Under the pieces are notes generated by a model, which was given only the letters and a program-made list of their open reading frames with translations, was not told where the DNA came from and did no database searches. Below, piece after piece: positions 11,629 through 26,036 of a stretch of DNA of 64,000 nt (positions are counted from its first letter, which is position 1; every line of letters begins with the position of its first letter). A program made the position numbers and the translations under genes. Source of the stretch: Antennarius striatus (taxonomy: Eukaryota > Chordata > Actinopteri > Lophiiformes > Antennariidae); NCBI RefSeq assembly GCF_040054535.1, contig NC_090780.1, positions 7,003,501 to 7,067,500 of the forward strand, written 5' to 3'.

Positions 11629-12341
11629 TGATGATGATGATTTTTTTTCATCATGAAAGAACACACATCCTGACTGTCAACAAGTGAAACCTGTACATAA
11701 GTGCACACATGTGATTTCATCAAGCAATGTCTCATCTTTGCTCTCCTGTTGTGAATTCAGGAAAAATGTTTCCCATCTGTACCATTCGTAATAGAAACCT
11801 TGAACCTTGTCTGACGCGACAGTGCTTTTAAAGTCTTGCCTTAAAATATGTTCATTCCAAAAAGCAGGTAAAAGGCTGAAAAAGCACAAATATGTGTTTA
11901 CAATCAGAAGGATCATCAGGGATTTAAGTTTCAGTCCTAAGCTCTGTTGATAGGCAGCTATGCGTTTCCCCTGGAAAAAGCTGATCTCTCCCCTCTTCTT
12001 CACTCTGAGCTGACTCGGCCATGTTCTGGCGTTCTGTTAATCAGCAGAATAGTTCAGCTTCTGTCTGTTTCTTCTCTTTCTCCTCCTTCTTGAAGTCCTG
12101 CTACTATTTTCTGTAGATGTTTCCCTTCCCTGAGTCTTTCCTCATATCTGTTTTCCTCTCCTTGGCAGCTCCTCTCCATTCTTTCTTCTGTCCTCTCAGC
12201 CCTCTGGTAATTTGTGAATTCCACTGTCTGAGCAATAATCTAAGCTACTGTTAATGTGATTGAAGCTGATTGCAATTCATGGCGTGCATTTGATGAAGAA
12301 TGTTTGTTTATGAGGGTTTTCTTATGGAATGAATATTACTT

Positions 12342-12385
12342 ATTAAAATGCGTTTTTCCCTTTTGTGTTTGTTGTGTTTTGTCAT
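12342..12385 (+). terminator. Likely polyadenylation site of fam210b
   Basis: ATTAAA at 12342-12347 is followed 15-35 nt later by a GT-rich stretch (TGTGTTTGTTGTG), the usual signal plus downstream-element layout. No AATAAA is seen between the stop codon and this point, which implies a 3' UTR of about 0.7 kb. Confidence 0.45.
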
Positions 12386-13975
12386 CAGAATAAGTCACAT
12401 ATATTTGTTCGCTTTGAACCCTTTCTAGTTTAATAACACTGTAATACTTTGATGTTGTAAATTTGTTTTGTTTTTTTCCAGTTTTTATGAATAGTTAACT
12501 TCAAACCTTCCTGGCAGCTATCTCCAGTATGTATTTTGTTGTGGCTGGTTTACCAGCCAGCCACTTCATTATTTTGATTGACTCTCACTGCGATCCAGAG
12601 TTTTTTCTGCTACAGCAGATTTGCTGGAGACTAAAACAGAGCTATATATCAGGTCAGACTATTAATCGATTGTATCCATGCAGAGGAACTGCTTCTAAAA
12701 CTAGTTTAATAAATTGATTTAATTTCAGATTACTGGCAGTCTTTTTTTTAAAAGGATGCATGCTGACATCCAGGTGGATTTTCTTTTCTCCTGTTGAAAT
12801 CATATCAATATTGGCGCAAAAAACAGGAGCAGCCGACAAGTAAAGTGAACAGATGCACATATGCCTGGAAAAGTTAACCACCATAAGTTTCCTTGAACGC
12901 CTCATGGAAGCCGCACCATCGAGACCCCCTAAAGCTGTGTGACAGCTGGCTGTTGTTAGTTTGAAATGAAACTACATGAGAAGAGGGCCGGTAATAAAGC
13001 TCACAGAGATGGGACTCCTCAGCCAGAGGCCCCCAGAGTCTATGAGCAACCTGTGAAGAGAGCAACAATGATTGTCTTTGAACTTCCTCAAGCAAATGTT
13101 GGTTTGACCTGATTGGTGCTTTCTTACTTTTCTACCTTGTTCAAGGAGGTTGAATTGAAGTGAGGACAACAGCAGCTTCGACACTTCTCATTCTCCACCA
13201 CACCGGGGAGCTCCTGAACCACAACTGCTCCTGCCTGGCCCGTGCGAAGCGTCAGCATCACAAACCTCCTGCTTCTCAGCAGAATCAGTGTCTTTGTGCT
13301 CTTAATCTCATCTAGAGATACACAAGCATCGCGATTCATCTCTCCTCATGCATATCAAACTTCTTGTGTTTGGTGTCACCAATCGGTTTCAGCCGAACAC
13401 AAATGAAGTCGGCTTACACAGTTTGTGAAATTACTCAGAATATAACAACTCAGACACATGATAACTGGTTTGTAATTCAATAGGTGCACGAGCCTGAATA
13501 AAAATACACAACATTTTGAATAAATCACCATCATGATGATGCAGCATGTTTTTCCGGTCGGATAAGGTTCACACCACACTGACCAGATTTAGCCCTCATA
13601 AGGATTCATTATTTCTAGCTGTATGCTGTCACAGCAGGTACAGTGCCATTGCCCTCTGCTCTTGTTCTCTTCACACACCCTCTTTCCTCAAAGTTTGATG
13701 GGTCAGCCAGTGAAGCAAGCACACCTTGCTGGTGTTGTTTCCCTGAAGATTTACCACGGATTGAATGGTAGCTACCCTGAACAAGACCTCATCACCTCTG
13801 TGTGTGTGTGTGTGTTTGTGTGTGTGTATGAGTGTCTGTGCGTGGTTCTTGGCCGAGTAAATAATTCAGTCAAGAGAGCTGTATAAGGAGAACTAAGAGT
13901 GCTGGTGGTCTGTGCCAGATATCAACGCTTGCTTTATTCAGAAATAGGAGCCTTGACAGCACTGTGACACAAGCT

Positions 13976-14006
13976 ACACACACACACAGACACACACACA
14001 CACACA

Positions 14007-14049
<43 letters not shown>
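13976..14049 (+). repeat. (CA)n microsatellite with CGCG interruption
   Basis: An imperfect CA tract. An opposite-phase GT tract lies at 13797-13840, 0.14 kb upstream, so the two could pair in single-stranded DNA. Confidence 0.95.
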
Positions 14050-14051
<2 letters not shown>

Positions 14052-15291
14052 GAAGAAGGAGATGCCCGGTCCTCATTACCCATGATGAGGAGAGGGAGCT
14101 GCCATCGCCTCTCCATCCCCTGCATGTCCCCCATGGCTAGGAACAAATTGGTGATAGCGCTCCCAGCCACTTCGTCGGGCTACCTGATCCACACTGGGCT
14201 CTGTCGAGGCTCCTGCTTCCTCCCTGCTGCTGTGAATTTGCGTATCTCTGTTTTTTTAGCTTCCTCTGAAAACACACACACATATAAGAAACAGAAGCGA
14301 GGCCGCAGCTCCTTGATTACACTCCTGCTCACCTTTCGCTCGTTCCAGAACTGAGTCAAGTTTCAAGTGCAATACTTCAATTGGTTGGCCTCCAGTTTGA
14401 TGAGGGTCGCCTCTCCCAGCACAAGGGGTTCAAGGGTTTCAAATGTGTCTCAGCTCCAGACTCAGGCCCGCTGCACCTTTTTATTAAGTCAGACGCGTGG
14501 TCAGTGTGACTGTTGTCACGGCAGCACAGACTGAAATCATTACAGTACAGTTAGGCTGACACAAGTGTTGGAAGGGATGTGTGAGTTGTTGCAAAGTGCT
14601 GATGCAAGCAGTGATTTCTAAACATATGGCACAGTGCACACACACACTCTCACAAACACACACCTTATATGCATACTCAAATGCACTTCCTGACAAGCTG
14701 CCTGTTTCCCCTCCCACACCCTTTTATTTTTCCATGATTATTTTCTTCCTCACTGTTTCCTCTCCGCTGTGTTCTGCACCTGCTCATTATCTCACTAAAT
14801 TCCCTTTCCCACCTCTGTATCCCTGTCTCCTGACCCACTCGGTAAACTTCTTAGCCCTTCAAGCGATCTTGTATAGCGATGGAGAGACACCTACTCCGTT
14901 AACTTCACAGGTTCAAAGAAATCCTGTGAATTTCTTTACAGCAGAGTATGGTATAAAGTTTCAAGGTACGAACTTCTCTCACCCTTTTTTTTGTGCCTTC
15001 ACCCTCTTTTCCTTGTATTTTTTGTGACCAAACCTCATTTCCTCCTCCTCTTCTTCTCTCTCGTCTCCTGTCTCCATGTTAAGTTTAGCAGATGCACCTG
15101 ATGGCAGCATCATCCTGAAGCACCTGTCAGCTGTCTGCCTTCATCACGGCTCCTCTGCTGCCACCGGGGCCATGGGGGAAGCAAACCTGGAGACAGTTGC
15201 TACTATCAACAGCTGCATCTTTTTATTTTAAACACTGTGCCAGTCAATTTCCACCAGAGATGCACACATTTATTCATTTATTTATTTGTTT

Positions 15292-15292
<1 letters not shown>

Positions 15293-15358
<66 letters not shown>
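15293..15358 (+). repeat. (GT)n microsatellite
   Basis: About 31 perfect GT units. Confidence 0.97.
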
Positions 15359-15359
<1 letters not shown>

Positions 15360-18300
15360 ACACCTCTTCCTTATCATTATTGCTCCTTTGGATTCAGAAA
15401 CTCAGCTGTTAAATGCAAGCAATTAGACTGCAGTAGAGATGGAGGCAAGAGAGGAAACAGAGTAGTGCAGAGTTTATCCAGCCGGTGACAGAGGAGAAAG
15501 GGGGTGAAGAAGCAGCAGCCTTAAGTCAAAGTGTTCCTGACAGTTGCGGAACATGTTTATAACTGTCTGTTAGCTGTATGCCTGTTACCTGTCGAGCAGG
15601 CAGCTGGGTCACTCAGCTCGCAGTCTGTTCGTGCAACACTGGATTCAAAGCTTAGCCGCACAATGACAGAGAATCTGCCTACAGTGGATTCACAACTTTT
15701 ATAAGAAATCAAAACACTAGCAATGGCATTTCTTCTTGAAGATTTACTCATAATTATCAATAACAAAAAGTCAGCATCAGATGCATGAATGAGAGTAAAA
15801 TGAAACATAAGTGGATGAAGGGTTCCTGCTGTTGAACACGTTCAACATTTCTCCTGAGCTCAAATGTTTGTATTGGTGTGGAGCTATGAACCTCTGCTTT
15901 ATAACAAATGCATTTTCAACATTAGTTTGTTATCAGTTTGTAGATAAATACCACCCATTTAGCCCCATCAGCTGATTTCATTTGGGTATGTTTCCCTCCA
16001 TTCAACTGTGATGTCCTGTCATCCCAGTTAATTAGTAGTGCCTGCTAGTTATGGTATATTTGAGATATCTGTAAATGAATCCAGGTGGGGATTAATGCAT
16101 GCTCTGCAGTGTGTTGCCTTCTGGTTTATCGTAAGTCAAATGAAGCAAATTAACTCAAATACAGTACATCATGCTATGGAAAACTGACAATGTTCCAGAG
16201 GCTGAGCTACAGGACACGTGTATTTTTAAGGCCCGCTTGTCTCCCACCGTAGTCATCAAATTAATATTTTAACAATAATCCACTCAAATTTATGCTAATT
16301 CTGATTATACTGAAAATTATCAAAAGTAATCTCTGGGTTTTTTTCTGTATAGACTCCAGTTCATAGTCCATGTAGACCATGTGTGTACATGACTGTAATG
16401 TAGGTTAGATGGAAGGGAGTTCTGCATCGGTCTACTGCAATAGTTTGACACTTTTATCCTCTGGTACAACACAAGAATCCTCTGAAGATGACATATCCTC
16501 AGTCATCATCAAAGAATCAAGAGTCATGAAGAAATAAATATATATGCAGAATTGCGAATCATAGATTATTTCTAAAATTAGTTGAAGCTGTACAATTTCT
16601 TGATAAAATAATTTGTCAGGATAAAAAAATGATTACAGATGAACAGATGGCCAGACAGATGGTATGCGCTGACCGTTGTACTGTAAACCTCCCTCATTTT
16701 CTTTTTTCCAGCGGTTATGGCAATAAATCAATTATTTGAAGATATGGAAAAGCTACAAAAATGTATTTATAGAGTAATTCAGAGACTCCCTTAATAATTG
16801 CCACTTCTATATTTTAACTTTATGCTTGCCTTGTACAATTACAACTTCTTTTATTTTATTCAGATATTAAATCTGTGATTAAAGTTGAGAGAAAGAGTGG
16901 TGCATTCACTTCTACTGCTGCGACCTGAAATATTCATCCTATTGTTCGTCAGTTATCTTGGCTCTTTGTTTATGCGTACATTTACAGATAAAGCTGCGAC
17001 TGAAACACTCCACATGAACAAAAAGGTTTCAAAATAACACTCATCTTTAATGGTTGAATAAAATACATTTCACATCATTAACTTTATAACTTTAACAGTT
17101 ACTGGGTGTACAGCTTCATCTTCTGTTACAATGTGAAGCAGCAGCAAAAAAATAATTCAAGATGATACTAAAAAATAAAAGCTTATGTCGTTGTTTTCTT
17201 GTTTCCTCCTTAAGTGATTCCTTTATTAGTCTCCTTACGTCCTTTGCTTCTATACTTACTTAACCGCTCCCTTCATCGTCCCTTCCTTTCATCACTTTCT
17301 TTGTCCTCCACTTTTGTATGTCTCATTTGTCATTTTCCATCTTACTTTCCTTCGTCTGCAGGTTTTCCTTTCTTCCCACCAACAGTAGCTTCCTCACTTT
17401 CTGATGGCGGCTGATTCTCAACAGGAATGAGAAAGAAAAATACCTCTGACTTGTTTTGCAATGAGTTAACTGAGCAGTTCTATATTTATTTGTCTGTTTT
17501 TGTTTCTTTGTTTGTTTCTTTTTTTAAAAATGTAATACATTGAAAGAATGTGAGTTCTCCACAGTGGTGCAAAGATCATATGGATTAATTTCTGCATAAA
17601 GTATAATTTTGCTCAAGGGCTCTTCAACAAACAGATTTGCTTGGAAACTATATTATTTCTAAGTAACAGTATTCCAGAGAAAAAGTAAAAGCTAACATCA
17701 GTTCTGATTCCAGATCAAAATTTATGGAAGAGCAGAAACAATGCAGACTACAATAGAAAATCATAGAGCCGAGATAATCCGTCATGATCAGTCTGTTTGT
17801 ACTCTGGGAGTAGAGTAAACCAAAACTACAGCAATAGTTGAAAGCGATCGAACTGTTTGGCTGTGCGCTCTTCATAATGAATGTATCTCATAAATCCTCC
17901 CTAAACGATTCCTCCTTAAATGATTCCCACAGCTCAGACTGTCTGCTCAGTGGAGGGCACTCATGGATCAAACCATTAACTGGAACCCAGGCTATGGAGA
18001 CCGGTGGAGGCCAACAAGATCAGGCCCCAGATCATCACCCTGTTCCAAACCCGCTGCCGTCCCCAGCCCTAATGGAAAGAAAACAGACAGACAATTTCTT
18101 TCAATTAGCCTGAATTGGCCGACCCAATAAATTTTAGTTTGTTCCTCACGACGTACGAGCTCTGTTGCATGTCCCGTTGAAAATGAAGACTAATGGGGTA
18201 TTGTGAAGCTGCTGAGTGCTTGCCTTTGTACACCATTCATGTCCCTGCCCCCCCTTTCCACTCTGGCCATGCCTCTTACTCTGTCCAACTGGAATCAGTG

Positions 18301-18617
18301 CTGACCAGGCACAACACAAATGTTAAATACATTTCTTCACAATTTGGGTTTTAAGTCCATAGTTAGCTGGTGTTATTCATCACAGATTGACTAAACCTAT
18401 GAATATTGTTTACCCTCAGTGTAAGCTGGAGTGATGTCCTGTGGTTTGATGTGGAACTGTCACACCTTTGCTGCACCTCACTATTCCTTTAAAAAAAAAC
18501 GCACCTCTGAGATAGCAATGGACTTTGTAATACCAAATGTATGTCTGTGGCCAGTGCGGCAACAGGACATAGCATTATTTTAATTTAATTTTCTTAAATT
18601 TTAAGAAAATACTTTCT

Positions 18618-18748
18618 ATAGGGAAAGTATTCATTCATTTATTCAGTGTCTATCGCTTTATCCGCTGTGGCGGGTCACGGGGAACTGACTGAGGGCGTGA
18701 GGCAGAGGAAACTCCAGGCGTGACACCAGTGCACTGCGGTAGCGAAAT

Positions 18749-18780
<32 letters not shown>

Positions 18781-18837
18781 ACACACACACACACGCGCGC
18801 GCGCACACACACACACACGCACACACACACGTACACA
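18618..18837 (+). repeat. LINE-type 3' tail and (CA)n/(CG)n tract
   Basis: ATTCATTCATTTATTCAG then CTATCGCTTTATCCGCTGTG GCGGGTCACGGGG is a reversed LINE or SINE 3' end with a tetranucleotide tail. An imperfect CA tract with CGCGCGCG follows, directly abutting the Tc1 left end. Confidence 0.7.
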
Positions 18838-20397
18838 CAGTGGAGGAAATAAGTATATAAGTATGTCATACTAAGATATAAATTAACAGTCTTGGATTTT
18901 TATGGCAGCTTTACAGTATTTTAACAGTAAAGAAAGAATATTAAAAAAATTGAGAAAATTACATGAAATGAAAAATAAAAATTAATTTGCATGTAACTGA
19001 GAAAAATATGTATTTGATCCCTGACCAACGTTGACCAATGTTGGCTCCCACAGACCATTGACATACTCCTAGTCTCACATACAGTATTACCTGCATGACA
19101 GACACCTGTTCCAAATTGTCACCTGCATAAAAAGCCACCTCGCTACAGACTCTGTAATACTCCACCATCTCCACCATGGGTAAGACTAAAAAGTTGTCAA
19201 AAGATGTCAGGGACAAAGTTGTTGAACTCCACAAGGTTGGAATGAGCCACAAAACTGTAAGTAAGAAGTTGAATGAGAAGGTGACAACTGTTGGTGCAAT
19301 TATTCGGAAGTGGAAGAAGTACAAAATGACTGTTAATCGACCTAGGCTGGGGGCTACATGGAAGACATCACCTCGTGGGGTTTCAACGATCATAAGAAAG
19401 GTTAGTGATCAGCCGAGAAGTACACAGGAGGAATTGGTTGATGATCTGAAGGCAGCTGGGACCACAGTCACCAAGAAAACTATTGGTAATACACGCAATG
19501 GCTTAAAATCCTGCAGTGCACGCAAGGTCCCTCTGCTCAAGAAGGCTCACATCTAGGCCCGCCTTGAGTTTGCCAAGGAACATATTAATGACTCAGAAAG
19601 AAACTGGGAGAAAGTGTTGCGGTCAGATAAGACCAAAATTGAGCTCTTTGGCCCAACTCAACGTGTTTGGAGGAAGAGAAATGCTGAATAAAATAAAATA
19701 AAAACGTCATCCCTACTATCAAGCATGTTGGTGGAAGCTTTATGTTTTGGGGGTGTTTCTCTTCTAATAAGTCGACCACATCGACTTATTATGAAAGTCG
19801 ATGTGGTCAACTTCACCACATCGATGGGAAGATGAACGGGGCCATGTACCGCAAAATCTTCAGACCACCTTGCCTCCACCAGGACACTGAAAATGGGTCG
19901 TGGATGGGTTTCCAACATGACGACCCAAAACATACAGCCAAGGAAACAAAGGAGTAGCTCCATAAGAAGCACATCAAGGTCATGGAAAGGCGTAGCCAGT
20001 CTCCTGACCTTAATCTTATTGAAAATCTATGGAGAGAGCTGAAGCTTCGAGTTTCCAAGCACCAGTCTCAAAAACTTCAGGATTTGGAGATGATCTGCAG
20101 AGAGAAATGGACGAAAATTACTGATGTGTGTACAAACCTAGTGAGCAAATACAAGAATTGTCTGACAGCTGTTCTTACCAACAAGGGTTTTGCCACCAAG
20201 TATTAGATCCTGTTTTGCTAGGGGATCAAATACTTATTTCCCTCAATGATATGCAAATACATTGTTATATTTCATTTCATGCAATTTTGTCAATATTTTT
20301 CTTAATATTCTTTTTATAACCATTAAAATAAAGCTGTCATAAAAATCCAAGGCTGTATATTAATTTCTCAGTATGACAACTGCCAAAATCAGTGAAA
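18838..20397 (+). mobile_element. Tc1-like transposon, old and degenerate
   Basis: The left part has CAGTGGAGGAAATAAGTAT next to a CA microsatellite, then TTGGATTTTTATGGCAGCTT at about 18892. The right part has the inverted partner AAAGCTGTCATAAAAATCCA at 20330 and GGGATCAAATACTTATTTCC at 20221. The long terminal repeats thus contain internal repeats. The right-most few bases are eroded, so the right edge is approximate. Confidence 0.85.
19176..20206 (+). pseudogene. Tc1-like transposase pseudogene
   Basis: It begins [20 protein letters not shown] and holds the [19 protein letters not shown] and [19 protein letters not shown] segments of the helix-turn-helix domain. The catalytic region follows ([29 protein letters not shown]) and it ends NKGFATKY. 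It is disabled by TAG at 19554, a TAA after RKRNAE near 19689, a frameshift before 19742 and TAG at 19955. The first catalytic Asp is preserved, but the QHDND motif has lost a residue (QHDDPKH). Confidence 0.9.
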
Positions 20398-20470
20398 ATC
20401 CAACAAATAACTTGTGTTGTCTACATTATCGTATATGATTGATACTTCATAATTGCATGATCAATTATCA

Positions 20471-20513
20471 TGAAATTAGCACATCAACATATTTGGTTAA
20501 TGTGCTAATTTCA
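20471..20513. repeat. 14-bp inverted repeat
   Basis: TGAAATTAGCACAT and ATGTGCTAATTTCA pair around a 15-base loop. It is located just past the Tc1 at 18.8-20.4 kb and unrelated to its ends. Confidence 0.8.
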
Positions 20514-23500
20514 ACCAAATCAGTGTAGCCTCTGACATTTAAAATATTTCTAAATATACTTTAAGTATATTTTGTATGTAAACTAACAATCTGAACGGTA
20601 TTGAGCACACGCTGTTGTCAAATAAATGTAACGGAGTAAAATGTCCAATACTTCCAAATAGAGGTACCTTGTGTAAATTTTTACACTCAGTTAATTTCCT
20701 TGCAGGTCATAAATGAACAGTTTTATTAGTGTGTTGGCTTTCAGTAAAAAAAAAAAGGCAGAAATGCCAATAACAATGAAAATGAATAATTTGAAATATA
20801 TTTGCAATCAAATCTAAACACGAGAGATCCTCAGGCTAGCCCTGGTTGATGAGGGACGAAACAAAGTTGCTTTGTCATGGGGAGAGATATTTACTAGAGA
20901 ACAGTGGGTAAGGAGACATTGATTTTACAATTCAGCACTCAATCAAAGAGATTTATGGATGGCAGGACTACTGTGATTTGCCTGTGCTACTCATTAAGCT
21001 TAACATCCTCGGTGTGTATCTCCCTCTGGCAATGCAGGAATAAGATTTACAGAAGCAGGTTAAATCCAGTACAATACTTGAGAGGTGAAGTCACATGATG
21101 GCTAATAATGGTGGGTGAGCCTCAAAGGGAGAACAGAGAAAACAAAACATGAAGGGGAAACAAAGAGGGAAGCAGAGAAGAGGAAGGGTTGGATGAAGGA
21201 GGTGAATGGAAACAGAAGGGAGAACAGACTGAGGGGGAAAAGGAAAGAAAGAGATGCCCTTATTATGATAGCCTGAACTTATACACCATGCATATAAAAA
21301 CAGAGGATTTATTGAAAAATCATTTTTATGCGTGCTGTGAGGGCATAAAAATGAGAGTCCAATGTTCAAACACCAAAATTCAACATTGCACAAGCCAGTT
21401 TGTGGTTTTTTTCTGCATCCTTTCCCCAAGATTCCCAATCAGATCTTGTAGCTCCCTGCAGGCTTTTACGCCAGCCACAAATTGTGTGACTGTCAGTCTG
21501 ACAAACACGCAATCACTCAGAGAAGAGGAGGAAAAAGCCTCTCCAACTCAGCCTTTTAATAAGCTCATGAAAAGAGCAAGTAATCCTTTGCAATGATTTC
21601 ATTAGATGCCCTCATCACACCTGGAGATAATTCCATTATGATTGCGGCAATAAAATGAGGTTTTCATCACGACTTCCAGACAGAAGGAGGAAAAGCTATT
21701 ATTCCTTTCGTATCCAGATATGACGTTGCTTCTAATATTATGATACTAGGCTATTTGGCAGAATTTATGACACTTAAGTTAATCCATAATGCTTCTAGAC
21801 AGTTTCCCCACTAACAATACCAAACATTTTAAATGTGCCTCATGCTGCACCCATAAAGGGAGAGTGATTTTTGGTGTTAGGAAATTATACATTATAAAAA
21901 AAAAATAAACTATTTTTTTTTGGAACCATATATTACAAGTGAATTAAAGCTTTTAAATGAGGATGCTGGCTTAGATGAGACAAAAACGGCCTGTTCAGCT
22001 TAGTATCTCGCGTAATTTTAAATGTATTTTGTGTTTAACACCAAACAATGTTGGATAAATATACCTGTAAAACTCATCACCCAAAAAGGACAACAACACT
22101 TTTATCATAATGGTCAACAACTTGTTTGTGCGATATTTCCTAAAGAACAAAAAAACAAAAAAAACAAAATTGCCTTAAGATAATGTGTATAAATTTAAAT
22201 ATAAGATAATATTTCAGGTAATATTTCATGAATAATTAATCATTGAGCTGCATTGACAAAGGTTTGTTTGTTTGCAGTAGGCCCCAAAAACCACTCGGCA
22301 CATTTTTTGAAACTTGTTACGGTGAGGAAGAAGTCATTACATTTTGGAGTGCATTCATTGGGTCACGGTCGGGGATTTTTGACTACTTGTTGGAACAATG
22401 CAATATCTTCTGCTTGACAACCTTGCAGAAATATTTCCTGTGAATCATCAGGTTTGAGTCCCTATATGATGTCATTGTTCGGAAGGGTGAAATAGAGGAG
22501 TATACAGGCATCCCACAAAGCATGATTTAGGCAAGTGTCCTCAGTGGTATTTTTGGACCTTAAAATTAAAATTGTTAAGAGTATAATATTAGACCTTTAA
22601 GGAGAACCATGGACCAGCCTTTTGATTTAATTTGATTAAAAGAGACTGAGAGTTGGTAAGAGATCTACTGGATGCCCTTCTAGTTAATATTCTCTACTAA
22701 CTAATTTGTGGGCCAGAAAAACAAAATAAAGTTAAAAAAGAAACTGCTTCTGTAGTTTGAAATTTACTCCCTGTGGTTTTGTTGTGACAAGCCAAACCTT
22801 TCCTCTATTAAATAAATTTTAAACAATAAAATCATAAAGAACACCAATGTAAATAAAAGTTACTTATTAATATGAGACAACATCCAGGTTTTCCAGTTGT
22901 ATTTTTTTCTCGGTCTGCATAAACAAAAACATTCAGAAAATCAGGTCACTCCTATAAAACATTCTCAAGAATGAGACAAAGAGAGGAAGGAGGGAGAGGA
23001 TTTCATTACAAAGTGTTCAAAAACAGAACACAGTTCTGTCAGCTGGCAGAGTGGAGGTACAGTATAGGCCTCCACGCACAACTTATATGATTGGAACAAA
23101 AATTCCTGTATAGCTAAGAAAATGTGACAAAGTAGAACTGGTGTGGATAGTGTGTGCTGTCTGGAGGAATTGGAAGCTGTGTGTTTTTGGCATTCATGTC
23201 ACAGTCCTTTTGAAAAATGCATCAAAGCAATTGCAGAACCTGTGGGACTGGGTCTGGGCACACAAAGTCGTGACCATCATCCAAACCTCAGTGGTGTGGA
23301 TGGAAGCGAGCTGCTGTTTATAGTGGAAGGTTTGAAATGGGCTACTGTGCCACTTAATAATAAAAAACAAGCATCCTGCCAGACCATGGTAACACAGATT
23401 CCTGTAATTTCTGTAGATGTGCCTGTTTCGATATAGAATGTATTTATGTGCGCGTGGGCCCACACCACTGTGTACAGAAGCAATTTGTTGTGGCTTTTAT

Positions 23501-25606
23501 TTGTATTTTTCATGCCTCTTGAAAAACGGGGAACAGATTGTGTTGTGTTTCATGCTTACATTCACACATGACTATTAGCTGAAATGCCTTCTGCTATAAG
23601 AATAAGTCTCTCTTCTACCTTCTGCTTGACAAAATCGCAAATACTGATGGCCACAGCCTAACTATGACTTTCTTACATGCGCACTGATTGTTAGAAATTG
23701 AAATTAGATCACTGGCAGGTGGATAACTCCCTGCAGATGTTGTACGCTCTACTCATCCACTTTTTAATTCTTGGCCAGGCTTCTCTGAAAAAGAAAAAAA
23801 GTTAATCTCTTTCTGTGATTAAACTAGCAAAGCTTCTGCTGTTGCCGTTTCTAGTAAGTAAGTCAATGAATGCAGAGTAGAAAAATATATATGATCCTGT
23901 AATAAAATATCAGCATTATTGATTGCATCAGGCTACAAATAACCTTTGTTTGACAAATGAAGCCAGAATCCACCTCAACTTTTTTGTTCCAACTACCAAA
24001 CTGCCAAAACTCAAACTTTAGCAGTACTTTAATTTGAACATGGTAATTTTCTTTATAGATCTAGTGTGATGGTATGGGGATGTGTTTGAGCCAATGAAAT
24101 TCATAATTTGCACAATTGTGAAGGCATTGTCAATGTTTAATGGAAAATACAGATATTTTAACAACAAAACTTCAAATTCAATATCAAATTCATCAATCAT
24201 CCGCTTCATCAGCCACCACCACCACCACCAGTGTCTGGACTCCTGAGAGGGAGCTATACAATATACAGTATCCTGCTGCTGCTGCCCAGCATCAACATTC
24301 TAAGAGGCAACAATACAAACAATGCAGGTAAAAGGTTTTCTGAAATATTGAAACAATAACCCTGAGACCCAGTAATTGTTTTGTATGCTGCAATGTATAT
24401 TTACTTTTTACTTGTATCTTTCTTTAAATGACTCTTTACTAACTTCTGCATGTCTTAGAGGGGACAACATTGCCTTTAAAATGATGTCACACTATATGCA
24501 TATGCTCATGAAGTGAACTGGTACCACTCCAACCAGCAGTTCCAACTCCACACTTATTTTGGTCTTGAACCGGCTCCCCTCTGATCCACAGCTCAGGACT
24601 CAGTGGACTGACCCACTGGACTAATGTACTGCCTTCCATGCTGGTAACGTACTCAGCACAAAAGCAACAGGGTCGTCAGAAATCATGGTATCGAGACCAG
24701 ATTAAATAGCAGTCACCTGTTTGGGTGGATAACATGCCTGTTGTCATTCATCTGGTCAGTTGATGAACTGACCAGAGAATTTCATTTCACTGATTTGGCC
24801 AACACCAACTTGTGGCGTCAGTACTGATGAGACATTCAGGCTTTGCAATGAGCTGCAAATAACACTCCCCACAACCTGGATAACAAACTTTTCTTGGCTG
24901 AATAACTGGTAATTTAGGGACAAACGTCAACAGGAACTGAATGATTCAAGCAATCATGGGTTCGCTGCAGAAATCAAGAATACACAGAAAAGACTGAGTG
25001 GAAAAGCCATACATATAAACTTTGTAAGACTATATTAAAAAATAAGGCCTCCATTTTGATCAGTGGAACAAAACAAAACAAAATGCCTTATGGTATTTCA
25101 GATTATGTTCTTGTAGGAAGCAAATAATACTCCCTTGGGTCCTTGTAGGAAGGCAACATTGAACTGTTCTAAACATGCAGAATATTAGGAACACTTTTCA
25201 TGTCAATAAAGCTATAAGAAATGTTGCCTCTTATTGTTAAAAAAAACTTTAATATTTACAATAAATAAATAACAGCATTCGAGGATCAGAAACAACTGCT
25301 AGCGCTGAGCATCCCCTCCAAAGAGTCCGTTCTTCCCACATTACATTTCTATTTATATTCAACACCAGAGTTTAGATTTTTTTTCTCTATGACAGCACCT
25401 AGAATGTGGATCTGTCCTTATTTATTGTAAAAAGTAAAACAGCTGAAGAGTCAGCATTTCCTGTTCTGCTGGGAAGATTCTTCCCATCCCTAAAAGTTTT
25501 ATCCAAATCTGTCCAGAAATAGAATTAAAGGGTTTTACTGGCTGATTTTGGTATTGTTGTAGCCTGGGCCGCCTGATGTTGTGGAAGCTTGTCTTAAAGC
25601 AAACAT

Positions 25607-25608
<2 letters not shown>

Positions 25609-25697
<89 letters not shown>
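25609..25697 (+). repeat. (CA)n microsatellite
   Basis: About 44 perfect CA units, one of the longest pure dinucleotide runs in the window. Confidence 0.98.
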
Positions 25698-25699
<2 letters not shown>

Positions 25700-26036
25700 T
25701 TCGAGAAGCATTTGAGCCACCGTCACTTTATTTGTATGACAAAGACATTGTCACCAACTATGACCGTTTAATATAACTCGTGTTAAGTGGGATGCAGAAG
25801 TTTGTTACCGTGATTTGTTTCAGACATTCTGCAGGTGTTGCTTTGCAGTATAGCCAACACAACATTTAACTTGATGCAAAGCATTTGAACTTTGCTTGTA
25901 AATAAAACATAATTTAATAACACATAATTTAAGAAAACAAAATTTTCTTTTACCATCTCTAGCTATTTCTTTACATGTAAATTTTGGTTGGTAAATGTGT
26001 GTCAGCATCTTTAGAAAAATGAACAAAAATTTAAAT

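Larger units (their letters stand above)
12390..18617. other. Intergenic between fam210b and the 19-kb Tc1
   Basis: No gene is supported. It contains the CA/GT tracts listed separately, pyrimidine-rich stretches (14.7-15.1 kb, 17.2-17.4 kb) and AT-rich sequence. Open frames in the pyrimidine-rich parts are compositional. Confidence 0.5.
20400..26036. other. Intergenic, AT-rich
   Basis: No gene is supported. A purine-rich block at 21.12-21.26 kb, a (CCA)n run near 24.21 kb and the CA tract at 25.6 kb are the only visible structures. Confidence 0.5.

Noticed and set aside
14581..15027. 148-codon plus-strand frame
   Set aside because: Low-complexity, Ser/Pro/Phe-rich translation of pyrimidine-rich DNA with no family resemblance.
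21091..21596. Overlapping open frames of 115 and 135 codons on opposite strands
   Set aside because: Purine/pyrimidine-rich composition explains the lack of stops. No known domain, no splice evidence.
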